NCBI GenBank assembly: GCA_002472275.1
Contig: DKRQ01000022.1
Coordinates: 20,698 to 84,697, forward strand
Direction: 5' to 3'
DNA from: Caryophanales bacterium UBA7278
GTDB lineage: Bacteria; Bacillota_I; Bacilli_A; RFN20; CAG-826
Length of the DNA stretch: 64,000 nt
Made by a program: the position numbers and the translations under genes. Below the pieces are notes generated by a model. That model ran no database searches. It was not told the origin of the DNA and saw only the letters and a list, made by a program, of their open reading frames with translations. Shown here in pieces: positions 52,870 through 61,291 of this stretch; within the stretch, counting starts at the first letter, position 1; every line of letters starts with the position of its first letter.

Positions 52870-53253
52870 ATGGCAAGCAAGGCGAAACTGAAATCCGTGC
52901 ATCTGAAGGCATTGGCCTGCGTCTATGAATTAGACGAAATGGGAGTCATCCCTTCCTCTTCGGGCGTCCTTTCGGTGCTCAAAGGAAAGGAAGAAGCCTC
53001 TTCTTACGTGGACCTCGTCACCTACGATTGCCTTAGGAGCCTCTCGGGCAGGGGAGGCAAATTCGCGATCGCCTATCTTCTTAGAAACGGGTATCTGGAC
53101 CGCCGCTACAGCAAGCAAGAGGACGAGGATTACCTTCTCCTCACCGAAGCGGGCGAAGATTTGGCGAAGCTCTATCTTGCCCACCCCCGCAAAAAGGCCG
53201 CCGGGGAAAGAAAAAGCAAGGCCTTATTCATCAGCAAGGAGTCATTACGATGA
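52870..53253 (+). CDS. Small protein with RQC-like winged-helix domain
   Basis: The 127-residue protein resembles the RQC winged-helix domain of RecQ helicases: VLSVLKGKEEAS, then LRSLSGRGGKFAIAYLLRNGYL, then DYLLLTEAGEDLAKLYL (the wing and recognition helix pattern). No helicase part is attached. A basic tail follows. The start at 52870 is chosen because it lies just past the -10; an upstream in-frame ATG lies before the -10. It overlaps pepF by 4 bases. A nucleic-acid-binding role is an inference. Confidence 0.6.
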   Translation: MASKAKLKSVHLKALACVYELDEMGVIPSSSGVLSVLKGKEEASSYVDLVTYDCLRSLSGRGGKFAIAYLLRNGYLDRRYSKQEDEDYLLLTEAGEDLAKLYLAHPRKKAAGERKSKALFISKESLR

Positions 53254-54953
53254 GCAAACAACTGAAACCCTTCGAAGAGTGGCCCTTCCGCGTTCCTTCC
53301 ATCGAGAAGGAAGTCGCCAAGGTCAACGAATTCACCAAACTCCTTAAGGAAGCCCCTAGCGGCGAAGAAGCCCTTAAGGTGATCAAAAAGCACAACAAGG
53401 CGGGCGACCGCTTCTCCAACGAGGTGACCCACGTTCAGGTCTGCTTCAGCTTGGACACCACCAACAAGAAATATAAGAAGGCCATCACCGTCCTAGACGA
53501 GGGATTGCCTTTGTACCAGAACGCCGAGGTTGCCTTCCAAAAGGCGGTCGTGGAGTCTCCCTATAGGGAGTATCTAGAGAAGAAACTAGGTTCCTTCCTC
53601 TTCACGATGTACGAATACTCCCTCAAATCCTTCGACGAGAAGATCATCCCCGAGTCCATCGAGGAGAACAAACTCTGCACCCAATACGGCGAGGCCATCG
53701 CTTCCGCGAAAATCGAATTCCGCGGCGGCGTCTATAACCTTCCTCAGATGGGCAAGTTCATGCAGGACCTCGACAGGGAAACCCGTAAGGAAGCGTCCAA
53801 AGCCTATTATTCATATTTGTCCACGCGTAAGGACGAGCTCGAGGAAATCTACGACAAACTCGTCAAGCTCCGCGACGCGATGGCCAAGAAGATGGGCTAT
53901 AAGAACTATGTCGAACTCGCCTACCTCCGCATGAACCGTTTCGACTACGACGTTAAGGCGGTCGCCGGGTATCGCGATCAAATCGCTAGGGAAGTCACCC
54001 CCATCGCGGGCAAGCTCCTCAAGGACCAATTCAAACGCACCGGCATCAAACACCCCGAAATCTATGATTTGGCCCTCTCCTTCAAAGAAGGCAACCCGAC
54101 CCCTAAGGGCAGCACCGCCGAGAAGATCGAACTCGCCAAGAAGATGTACGACGAGATGTCGCCCGAGACCTCCTATTTCTTCCGCCTTATGGCCGATACC
54201 CACGTCCTCGACCTCGAGGCCAAGCCCGGCAAGCAATCCGGTGGCTACATGACCTATTTCCCGGTCTACGAGATTCCCTTCATCTTCTCCAATTTCAACG
54301 GCACCCAAGGCGACGTGGACGTCCTCACCCATGAGTTTGGCCATTCCTTTCAGGCCTACATGTCCAAGGGCATCAAGATTCCCGAATACCGTTCCCCGAC
54401 GATGGAATCCTGCGAGATCCATTCGATGTCGATGGAGTTCTTCGCCCATCCCTACATGGACAAGTTCTTCGATAACCCCGAGAGGTATCGCTATTCCCAT
54501 CTCGCCGATGCGATCTCCTTCCTTCCCTATGGCGTGACCGTCGACGAATTCCAGGAATGGGTCTATCTCCATCCGCAGGCTACCCCGGCGGAAAGGGACG
54601 AGAAATGGCATGAGCTTGAACTCAAATACACCCCCTACAAAGTGGAGTGCTATGGGGATTGCGAGTACATGGCGAGCGGCCATCGTTGGCTCACCCAGGG
54701 CCACATCTTCGAAAGCCCCTTCTATTACATCGACTACACCCTTGCCCAGGTCGTCGCCTTCGAGTTCTTCAACCTCGACCGCAAGAACCACGCGCTAGCT
54801 TGGAAGAGGTACCTCAACCTCTGCAAGATGGGCGGCAAATACCCCTTCAGGGAACTCGTCCGCCGTAGCCACATGGCCGACCCTTTTGTCGAGGGAACCA
54901 TCAAGAAGACGGTGCGTCCTTTGCTAAAGGAACTAAAGGGTTATTCCATCTAA
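53250..54953 (+). CDS. pepF: Oligoendopeptidase F (M3 family)
   Basis: The 567-residue zinc peptidase has HEFGHSFQAY in the catalytic helix and the third ligand in ESCEIHSMSMEFFAHP. The N-terminal helical PepF domain is complete. It degrades oligopeptides in the cytoplasm. It pairs functionally with the convergent M32 carboxypeptidase and the M13 lipoprotein at the window start, suggesting peptides as a main nutrient. Confidence 0.95.
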   Translation: MSKQLKPFEEWPFRVPSIEKEVAKVNEFTKLLKEAPSGEEALKVIKKHNKAGDRFSNEVTHVQVCFSLDTTNKKYKKAITVLDEGLPLYQNAEVAFQKAVVESPYREYLEKKLGSFLFTMYEYSLKSFDEKIIPESIEENKLCTQYGEAIASAKIEFRGGVYNLPQMGKFMQDLDRETRKEASKAYYSYLSTRKDELEEIYDKLVKLRDAMAKKMGYKNYVELAYLRMNRFDYDVKAVAGYRDQIAREVTPIAGKLLKDQFKRTGIKHPEIYDLALSFKEGNPTPKGSTAEKIELAKKMYDEMSPETSYFFRLMADTHVLDLEAKPGKQSGGYMTYFPVYEIPFIFSNFNGTQGDVDVLTHEFGHSFQAYMSKGIKIPEYRSPTMESCEIHSMSMEFFAHPYMDKFFDNPERYRYSHLADAISFLPYGVTVDEFQEWVYLHPQATPAERDEKWHELELKYTPYKVECYGDCEYMASGHRWLTQGHIFESPFYYIDYTLAQVVAFEFFNLDRKNHALAWKRYLNLCKMGGKYPFRELVRRSHMADPFVEGTIKKTVRPLLKELKGYSI

Positions 54954-54976
54954 TTTCCCCGCAAAACCCAAATGAA

Positions 54977-55014
54977 AAAGCGATGAGAGGCCAATTCTCA
55001 TCGCTTTCTTTTTT
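54977..55014. terminator. Bidirectional terminator between pepF and the M32 peptidase
   Basis: AAAGCGATGAGA and TCTCATCGCTTT form a perfect 12-bp stem with flanking A-run and T-run. Confidence 0.9.
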
Positions 55015-55017
55015 CGT

Positions 55018-56502
55018 TTACTTGAGGAACTTTTCCCTTAGATACTCGATGAAGTAGGAGGGGTCCATCTCCTGCCCGACGACCTTCTTGATCCAGTCAT
55101 TGGGATTGAGGTAATCGTAGGCGAAGTCGTTCTTGGCGAGCCATTCCTTGATGGGTTTAGTGTCGCCTTTTTCTAGCAAAGAGTCGACGTCGATTTCCTT
55201 CTTCATTTTGGCAAGGATCTGGGTGCCATAAAGATTACCTAGAGCATAGGAGGGGAAGTAGCCGAATCCGCCTCCATACCAATGGACGTCTTGAAGGATG
55301 CCATGCGCGTCGTCGGGGACGTCGATGCCTAGATATTCTTTGTATTTTTTATTCCAGGCAGAGGGCAAATCCTCGACCTCGAGCTTGCCGTTGATGAGGT
55401 CCCTTTCGAGTTCATAACGGAGGATGATGTGGAGGCAATAGGTGTATTCGTCGGCCTCGGTCCTGACTAGGGAACGGGTCACTTGGTTCACGAGGTTATA
55501 GAAGCCATCGACGGACATCGACTCGAATTCGCCGCCGAGGTTCTTCTTGCATAGGTCTAACAAAACCGGGGCAAAGGCCTTCGATCTTCCAAGGAGATTT
55601 TCATAAAAGCGCGAATGGGTTTCGCATAGGGCGGCGCTTGCCCGCCCATTGACGTGGTTTTCGAATTGGTAGTCGGGCCAGCATTGGAACTGAATCGCGT
55701 GCCCGCCTTCGTGGATGACCGAATACATGGAGGAACGCCAATCGTCCTCGTAATAATGGGTGGTGACCCTGCAGTCATCGCGGGCGATCGAATCGGAGAA
55801 GGGGTGCTCGGTCTCACGGAGGACGCCGCGGGTAAGGTCATAATCGATCGCTTTGAGGAGATCGATGGAAAGATGGGCTTGCGAGTCCTTATCGTGAGGG
55901 AGCAAAGGAGGCATCTCTAGTTTGGATTGCCTTTTTAAAACTTCGGGAAGGTTCTCGATGAGGAATTTCTTTAACGGCTCAAACACGCGGTCGACGTCTT
56001 CCTGGGTCTGGCCCTTCTCATATTGAGAAAGGAAGGCGTCGTATTTGGTTTTATGAAAGGGGAGCCTAAGCAACTCGCTTTCCTCCCTTTTGATTTCGAC
56101 GAGTTTTTTGAAATAGGGCTCCACCATGGACCAGTCGGAGGCGTTTTTCGCCTTCTTCCAGACCTCGGTGCATTTGCTCATCGCCAGGTTCCATTCCATG
56201 AACTTCTCGATGGGGAGCTTCTCCATATAGGAGATATCGAAGAGAAGGTCGTCGATGAGGAGGGCTTCCGCATCGTTAAGCCCGCCTTCTTCCTTGGCCG
56301 CTTTGACGAGGCGGATGAATTCCTTGTCCTGGCTGATCTCGGCGAGTTCGGCGGAATAGAAGTTCAAAAGGTCGTTTTCCTTCTCGATGGATTTCTCGGG
56401 GGCGGTGGTCTCCACGTCGAAGCTGATGACTCCTAAAAGATGGCGGAGCCTATCCCTTTTCTCGAAGTAGGGCTCTAGTTTGGTCATGGATTTGTTTGGC
56501 AT
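55018..56502 (-). CDS. Thermostable-type carboxypeptidase (M32, Taq family)
   Basis: The 494-residue zinc carboxypeptidase has VIHEGGHAIQFQCW (the HExxH helix), the third-ligand region LCETHSRFYENLLGRS, and the C-terminal GYFPSYALGNLYGTQI substrate motif. Starts behind GAGAGG. It releases C-terminal amino acids from peptides. Confidence 0.94.
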   Translation of the reverse strand: MPNKSMTKLEPYFEKRDRLRHLLGVISFDVETTAPEKSIEKENDLLNFYSAELAEISQDKEFIRLVKAAKEEGGLNDAEALLIDDLLFDISYMEKLPIEKFMEWNLAMSKCTEVWKKAKNASDWSMVEPYFKKLVEIKREESELLRLPFHKTKYDAFLSQYEKGQTQEDVDRVFEPLKKFLIENLPEVLKRQSKLEMPPLLPHDKDSQAHLSIDLLKAIDYDLTRGVLRETEHPFSDSIARDDCRVTTHYYEDDWRSSMYSVIHEGGHAIQFQCWPDYQFENHVNGRASAALCETHSRFYENLLGRSKAFAPVLLDLCKKNLGGEFESMSVDGFYNLVNQVTRSLVRTEADEYTYCLHIILRYELERDLINGKLEVEDLPSAWNKKYKEYLGIDVPDDAHGILQDVHWYGGGFGYFPSYALGNLYGTQILAKMKKEIDVDSLLEKGDTKPIKEWLAKNDFAYDYLNPNDWIKKVVGQEMDPSYFIEYLREKFLK

Positions 56503-56624
56503 GTCGGTTACCTCTCAAGCATTAAGAATAAGGAAGGAAAGACCGCCTTGAAAGAAATAACTCTTCACGCGAGGGCGAGTAGGCATGATAATAGACGGGA
56601 TTTCCACCAACAAGAGGTTCTAAC

Positions 56625-59171
56625 ATGGCAAAAACCAAGCAAACCACCGAATTTACCTTCGCTAGGGTCGAACCCGATATCGCCAAGGGTCTAAGCGAGG
56701 CCGAGGTCAAGGAAAGGGTTGCCCAAGGCGCGGTCAACATTTCCAAATCCCAGGTCGGCAAGTCCTACGGCAAAATCGTCTTCGACAACATCTTCACTTT
56801 CTTTAACTGCGTCCTATTCGTGATCGCGGCCGCCCTTTTGTTCTTCCTGATCTACCTCAACGCAATCGGGCAGGGCGACGTCGCCTCCAAATACATCGGC
56901 ATCTCCAAGTTCATCTTCTTGGTTCCCGTCGTGATGAACATCATCCTGGGCACCATCCAGGAGTGCAACGGTAAGAGGGTCCTCGACAAGCTCAAAATCG
57001 TCACCGAAGCCAAAGCCGAGGTCATCCGCGATGGACAGAAGTTCAAGATTCCCTCTAGGGAAATCGTCCTCGACGACGCGATCGTCCTTTCCGCGGGCGA
57101 ACAGGCCTCCGCGGACATCATCGTGAAGGCGGGCTCCTGCGAAGTCGACGAATCCATGCTCACCGGCGAATCCGATTTCGTCAAAAAGAACCCTGGCGAC
57201 ACGATTTTCTCCGGCTCCGCGATCATGGTCGGCTCCTGCACCGGCGTCGTCACCAAAGTCGGTGATGAGACCTACGCTTCCACCCTTTCTAACAAAGTTA
57301 AGGCCCTCGCCAACCATAAGTCGCAGCTCATGACCGACATCACCAACATCATCAAGGTCCTCTCGGTCATCCTCCTCATCATCGTCGCCGTGGTCTTCGG
57401 CACCCTTTGCTACAAGATCGCCAAATACGGCCAAGGCGGCTGGGAGCAAGGCGCGATCGACGACCTCGCCGGTCTCTCCTTCTCCGATCCCGGCACCTGG
57501 GGAAGGATCGTTGTCACCTGCTCCGCTTTCGCGGTAGGCGTCATCCCGACCGGTCTTATCCTCATCACCTCCGTCACCTTGGCGGTCTCCATCGTCAAAT
57601 TGTCCAGAAAGCAAACCCTCATCCAGGAACTCTATTCCTTGGAGAACCTCTCCCGCGTCGACACGATCTGCCTCGACAAAACCGGCACCCTCACCGACGG
57701 CACCATGACCGTCATCGAGACCAAGGCCTTCGTCAAAGACGACGCTATCGAAAAACACATCCGCGCCCTCATGGGTGCCTCCACCTCCATCAACCAAACC
57801 GCCCAGGCCCTCATCGACCGTTACGGCAGGGACGAAGCGGTGGAGATCAAGGAACTCATCCCCTTCTCTTCCGCGAATAAGTCTTCGGGCATCGTCTATC
57901 CTAACGGCGACGAGCTTAGGCTAGGCGCCCCTGAGTATTTGCTCCCCAAGGATGACGAGAGGCTTGAGTTCTGCCGCGAGAAAGCCGCGGCGGGCAACCG
58001 CGTCCTCGCCATGCTTCTTAACGGCGATCTTCAGGCCTTCTTCGTCCTCGAGGACAACATCCGCACCTCCGCCAAGGAGACCCTAGAATTCTTCTACGAG
58101 AACAACGTCGACGTGCGCATCATCTCCGGCGACAACCCCCTCACCGTTTCCAAAATCGCCGAGATCTGCGGCGTTAAGAACCCCGATAAGTACATCTCCC
58201 TCGAAGGCGTGCCTCTGGAGAAGATCCCCGAAATCGTCGAGGACTATGTCATCTTCGCCCGCGTTTCGCCTGAGCAAAAGCAGGCTTTGGTTGAGGCTCT
58301 ACAATCCAAGGGTCACAAGGTCGCGATGACCGGCGACGGCGTCAACGACATCCTCGCCCTTCGCAAAGCAAACGCCTCCATCTCCTTCGCCAAGGCCACC
58401 GACGCGGCCAAGAGCTGCGCGGACGTCGTCTTGCTCGACAACGACTTCTCCCACCTTCAAGACGTCGTCGGGGAAGGCCGCCGCGTCGTCAACAACGTCC
58501 AGCGTTCCGCGATCCTCTTCCTCATGAAGACCGTCGCGGTCATCTTCCTCGCCTTCGCGCTCATCCCGATGAAGCAAGGCCAGTTCTGGTATTCGGTCGA
58601 AAACGTCTACCTCCTCGAGGCCTCCGTCATCGGCGGCGCCGGCTTCTTGCTGTCACTAGAAATGTGCCGCGAACCGATCAAGGGTTCCTTCATCCATAAC
58701 GTCATCTGGAAAGCCGCCGCTTCGGGTATCCTGGTCCTCGTGGCCGCGATCGTCCCCGTCATGCTTAACCGCGTGCCTCAATTCTTCGGCAGTCAGCCTC
58801 TTCTGAGCGACGGGCAGACCAAGGGCGCCATCACCATCATGACCGAACTCGCCGGCATTATCGTCGTCGTGGTCATGTGCTTGCCCTTCACTAAATGGAG
58901 GATCATCTGCATGGTGGCCACCCTCATCATCGCTAGCTTCCTCTCCATGGCCTTCCCGAGCTCCTACCTCGCCGGTGCGACCATGCAGGCGGGCAACATG
59001 TTCAAGGAGTTCTTCCAGCCATGGAATTCCCCTGCGGTACGAGACGTATTCGGCGTGTCGAATTCGTATGTGGTATGGATCACGTTCGGCGTGTTCTTCG
59101 TGGTGGCTCTCCCCGTCTACCTCATCCTTATGAAAGTGGTAAACAAGAGACTCAAGAAGTTCGAAAAATAA
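56625..59171 (+). CDS. P-type cation-transporting ATPase (CtpE-like)
   Basis: The 848-residue pump has TGES in the actuator domain (about residue 180), the phosphorylated Asp351 in CLDKTGTLTDG, and TGDGVNDILALRKANASISF before the last segments. The M4 region GVIPTGLILITSVTLAV and the sequence NLSRVDTICLDKTG resemble the CtpE-like branch, linked to calcium in mycobacteria; the ion here is not certain. About ten membrane segments. A GATAAT box lies at 56587-56592. Confidence 0.88.
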   Translation: MAKTKQTTEFTFARVEPDIAKGLSEAEVKERVAQGAVNISKSQVGKSYGKIVFDNIFTFFNCVLFVIAAALLFFLIYLNAIGQGDVASKYIGISKFIFLVPVVMNIILGTIQECNGKRVLDKLKIVTEAKAEVIRDGQKFKIPSREIVLDDAIVLSAGEQASADIIVKAGSCEVDESMLTGESDFVKKNPGDTIFSGSAIMVGSCTGVVTKVGDETYASTLSNKVKALANHKSQLMTDITNIIKVLSVILLIIVAVVFGTLCYKIAKYGQGGWEQGAIDDLAGLSFSDPGTWGRIVVTCSAFAVGVIPTGLILITSVTLAVSIVKLSRKQTLIQELYSLENLSRVDTICLDKTGTLTDGTMTVIETKAFVKDDAIEKHIRALMGASTSINQTAQALIDRYGRDEAVEIKELIPFSSANKSSGIVYPNGDELRLGAPEYLLPKDDERLEFCREKAAAGNRVLAMLLNGDLQAFFVLEDNIRTSAKETLEFFYENNVDVRIISGDNPLTVSKIAEICGVKNPDKYISLEGVPLEKIPEIVEDYVIFARVSPEQKQALVEALQSKGHKVAMTGDGVNDILALRKANASISFAKATDAAKSCADVVLLDNDFSHLQDVVGEGRRVVNNVQRSAILFLMKTVAVIFLAFALIPMKQGQFWYSVENVYLLEASVIGGAGFLLSLEMCREPIKGSFIHNVIWKAAASGILVLVAAIVPVMLNRVPQFFGSQPLLSDGQTKGAITIMTELAGIIVVVVMCLPFTKWRIICMVATLIIASFLSMAFPSSYLAGATMQAGNMFKEFFQPWNSPAVRDVFGVSNSYVVWITFGVFFVVALPVYLILMKVVNKRLKKFEK

Positions 59172-59188
59172 GGAAAAACCATCGGGAT

Positions 59189-59214
59189 AAGGCGTGCTCA
59201 AAACACGCCTTTTT
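59189..59214 (+). terminator. Terminator of the P-type ATPase gene
   Basis: AAGGCGTG and CACGCCTT with a 7-base loop, followed by TTT. Confidence 0.85.
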
Positions 59215-59231
59215 CCATGGGTAAAAACGAT

Positions 59232-59273
59232 TTAGCACTCAACTATTGAAAGTGCCAAAAAAAGTGCTAAAGT
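59232..59273 (+). promoter_or_regulatory. htpG promoter with CIRCE-like HrcA operator
   Basis: TTAGCACTC (59232-59240), 9 bases, AAGTGCCAA (59250-59258): the left arm equals the CIRCE consensus and the right arm matches 7 of 9. The right arm overlaps the -35 TTGAAA (59246-59251), which is 16 bases from TAAAGT (59268-59273). A further half-site-like AAGTGCTAA lies at 59262-59270 over the -10. HrcA repression relieved by heat shock is predicted. Confidence 0.75.
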
Positions 59274-59304
59274 AGTCCTGACCAAACTAGAGGTACCACG
59301 TAAA

Positions 59305-61197
59305 ATGAAAGAAGAAAAACACTTCGAGGCCGAGTCAAAGCAACTGCTTGACCTCATGATCAACTCCATCTATTCCGAACAGGAAATCTTCCTGCGCGAA
59401 TTGCTCTCCAATGCATCCGACGCGATTGACAAATATCGCTACCTTTCCCTGCAAAACCCCGATGCTTTTCCTAGCGAAAGCCATCAAATCCGCATCGATA
59501 GGGACAAAAAGGAAAGGACCATCACGATCACCGATAACGGCATCGGCATGAGCCTAGAGGACCTAGAGAAGAACCTTGGTACGATCGCCAAATCGGGCTC
59601 CAAGGAATTCCTGGAGAAATTCGAGGAAGCCAAGAAGAAAGACGACATGGCCATCATCGGTCAGTTCGGCGTCGGCTTCTATAGCGCCTTCATGGTGGCC
59701 GATTCCGTCGAAGTCCTTTCCAAGCCGATCGATGGCGATGCCCACCTCTTCCAAAGCGAAGGCAAGGACACCTATTCGGTCGAGGACGCGGAAGCTCCTT
59801 TCGCTCACGGCACATCCATCAAGATCCACCTCAAGAAAGACGAGGGTGATAGGCATTATGGCGATTACCTCGAGGACTACCGTATCGAGGGGCTCGTCAA
59901 GAAATACTCCGACTACATCCGTTACCCGATCGTCATGGAAGTCGAGAAGGTTAGCGATGACGACAAACACACGGACAAGAAGGAGACCGAGCTCAAGACC
60001 CTGAACTCGATGATCCCCCTTTGGAAGAAGAACCCCTCCGAGGTCAAGGAAGAGGAACTAAAGGAATTCTACAAAGGAAAATTCGGCGACTACGAAGAGC
60101 CTCTCTTCGCCAGCAACGTCCACGTCGAGGGCCTATATTCCTACCAGGCCTTGCTCTTCATCCCGAGTCACGTTCCCTATGACTTCTATAGCGAATCCTA
60201 TGAGCAGGGGCTCTCCCTCTATAGCCGCGGCATCTTCATCCAGGACCATTACAAGGAACTGATCCCGAACTACCTCCGCTTCGTCAAAGGCCTCGTCGAT
60301 AGCGACGACTTCCCCCTCAACGTCTCCCGTGAGATGTTGCAAAAGACCCCGGAGATGGCCAAGATCGCCAAAAACATCGAATCCAAGGTCATCGCCGAGC
60401 TAAAGAAAGCCAAGAAGAACGAGACCGAGAAATACGAGAAGTTCTTCGGTATGTTCGGCGACCACATCAAATACGGCATCTATTCGACCTATGGGATGAA
60501 GAAAGACGACCTTCAGGATCTGCTTCTCTTCCATCATCTAGGCGACGATAAACTCATCGATCTGGAGACCTATGTCAAAGACCTGGACAAGAAGAAACCG
60601 ATCTATTTCGCCTCTGGCAAAACCTTATCCGAGATCAAGTTGCTCCCCCAACTCGAGAAATACAAGAAGGAAGGGACCGACGTCTTGCTCCTAGATAAGA
60701 ACATCGATGAGTTCTGTCTCATGTCGATGATGGAATACAAGGAACACCCCTTCAAAGACGTCTCCTCCGAATCCGAGGAAGTTTCAAAGGAGAAGAAGAA
60801 GGAACTCGAGGACCTAAGCGTCAAATACCGCCGCCTCCTCGATAACCTCAAGGAATCCTTGACCGGCAAAGTCGATGACGTCGTCTTCTCCTCCAAACTC
60901 GTCGATTCGCCTGTCTGCCTTTCCACCAAAGAAGGCCTATCGATGAACGCCGAAAGGGTTTTGAAGGAAGAGCCGGGCGAAGGCAAAGAGGGCATCAAGT
61001 CCACGAAGGTGCTTGAGATCAACCCCGACCACGCTTTGTTCACCTCCCTTGCCTCCATCGAAGATGACGAGCAGGCCAAATCGCTAGGTTCCGTCCTCTA
61101 TGACGAGGCGATGCTATTACAAGGTTATGAGATCGAGGACAAGGCGGGATTCGTCGCCAAGATCAACGAACTCATGGTCAAAGCCATGAAGAAATAA
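59305..61197 (+). CDS. htpG: Chaperone HtpG (Hsp90)
   Basis: The 630-residue Hsp90 has the N-terminal ATPase motifs LLSNASDAIDKYRYL, TDNGIGMSLEDL and GQFGVGFYSAFMVAD, the middle-domain LYSRGIFIQD and LPLNVSREMLQ-type sequence (FPLNVSREMLQ), and a C-terminal dimerisation region. A GAGG lies 11 bases before the ATG. Monocistronic between two terminators. Confidence 0.97.
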   Translation: MKEEKHFEAESKQLLDLMINSIYSEQEIFLRELLSNASDAIDKYRYLSLQNPDAFPSESHQIRIDRDKKERTITITDNGIGMSLEDLEKNLGTIAKSGSKEFLEKFEEAKKKDDMAIIGQFGVGFYSAFMVADSVEVLSKPIDGDAHLFQSEGKDTYSVEDAEAPFAHGTSIKIHLKKDEGDRHYGDYLEDYRIEGLVKKYSDYIRYPIVMEVEKVSDDDKHTDKKETELKTLNSMIPLWKKNPSEVKEEELKEFYKGKFGDYEEPLFASNVHVEGLYSYQALLFIPSHVPYDFYSESYEQGLSLYSRGIFIQDHYKELIPNYLRFVKGLVDSDDFPLNVSREMLQKTPEMAKIAKNIESKVIAELKKAKKNETEKYEKFFGMFGDHIKYGIYSTYGMKKDDLQDLLLFHHLGDDKLIDLETYVKDLDKKKPIYFASGKTLSEIKLLPQLEKYKKEGTDVLLLDKNIDEFCLMSMMEYKEHPFKDVSSESEEVSKEKKKELEDLSVKYRRLLDNLKESLTGKVDDVVFSSKLVDSPVCLSTKEGLSMNAERVLKEEPGEGKEGIKSTKVLEINPDHALFTSLASIEDDEQAKSLGSVLYDEAMLLQGYEIEDKAGFVAKINELMVKAMKK

Positions 61198-61214
61198 GGA
61201 AGCAAGTTCCCTAG

Positions 61215-61238
61215 ACCCGTCCCGCAAGGACGGGTTTT
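61215..61238 (+). terminator. htpG terminator
   Basis: ACCCGTCC and GGACGGGT with loop CGCAA, followed by TTT. Confidence 0.85.
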
Positions 61239-61291
61239 CCATATATGGACAGGGGCGCGTGAGTCGAGGATAATCCACTCGTTAGGAAACC

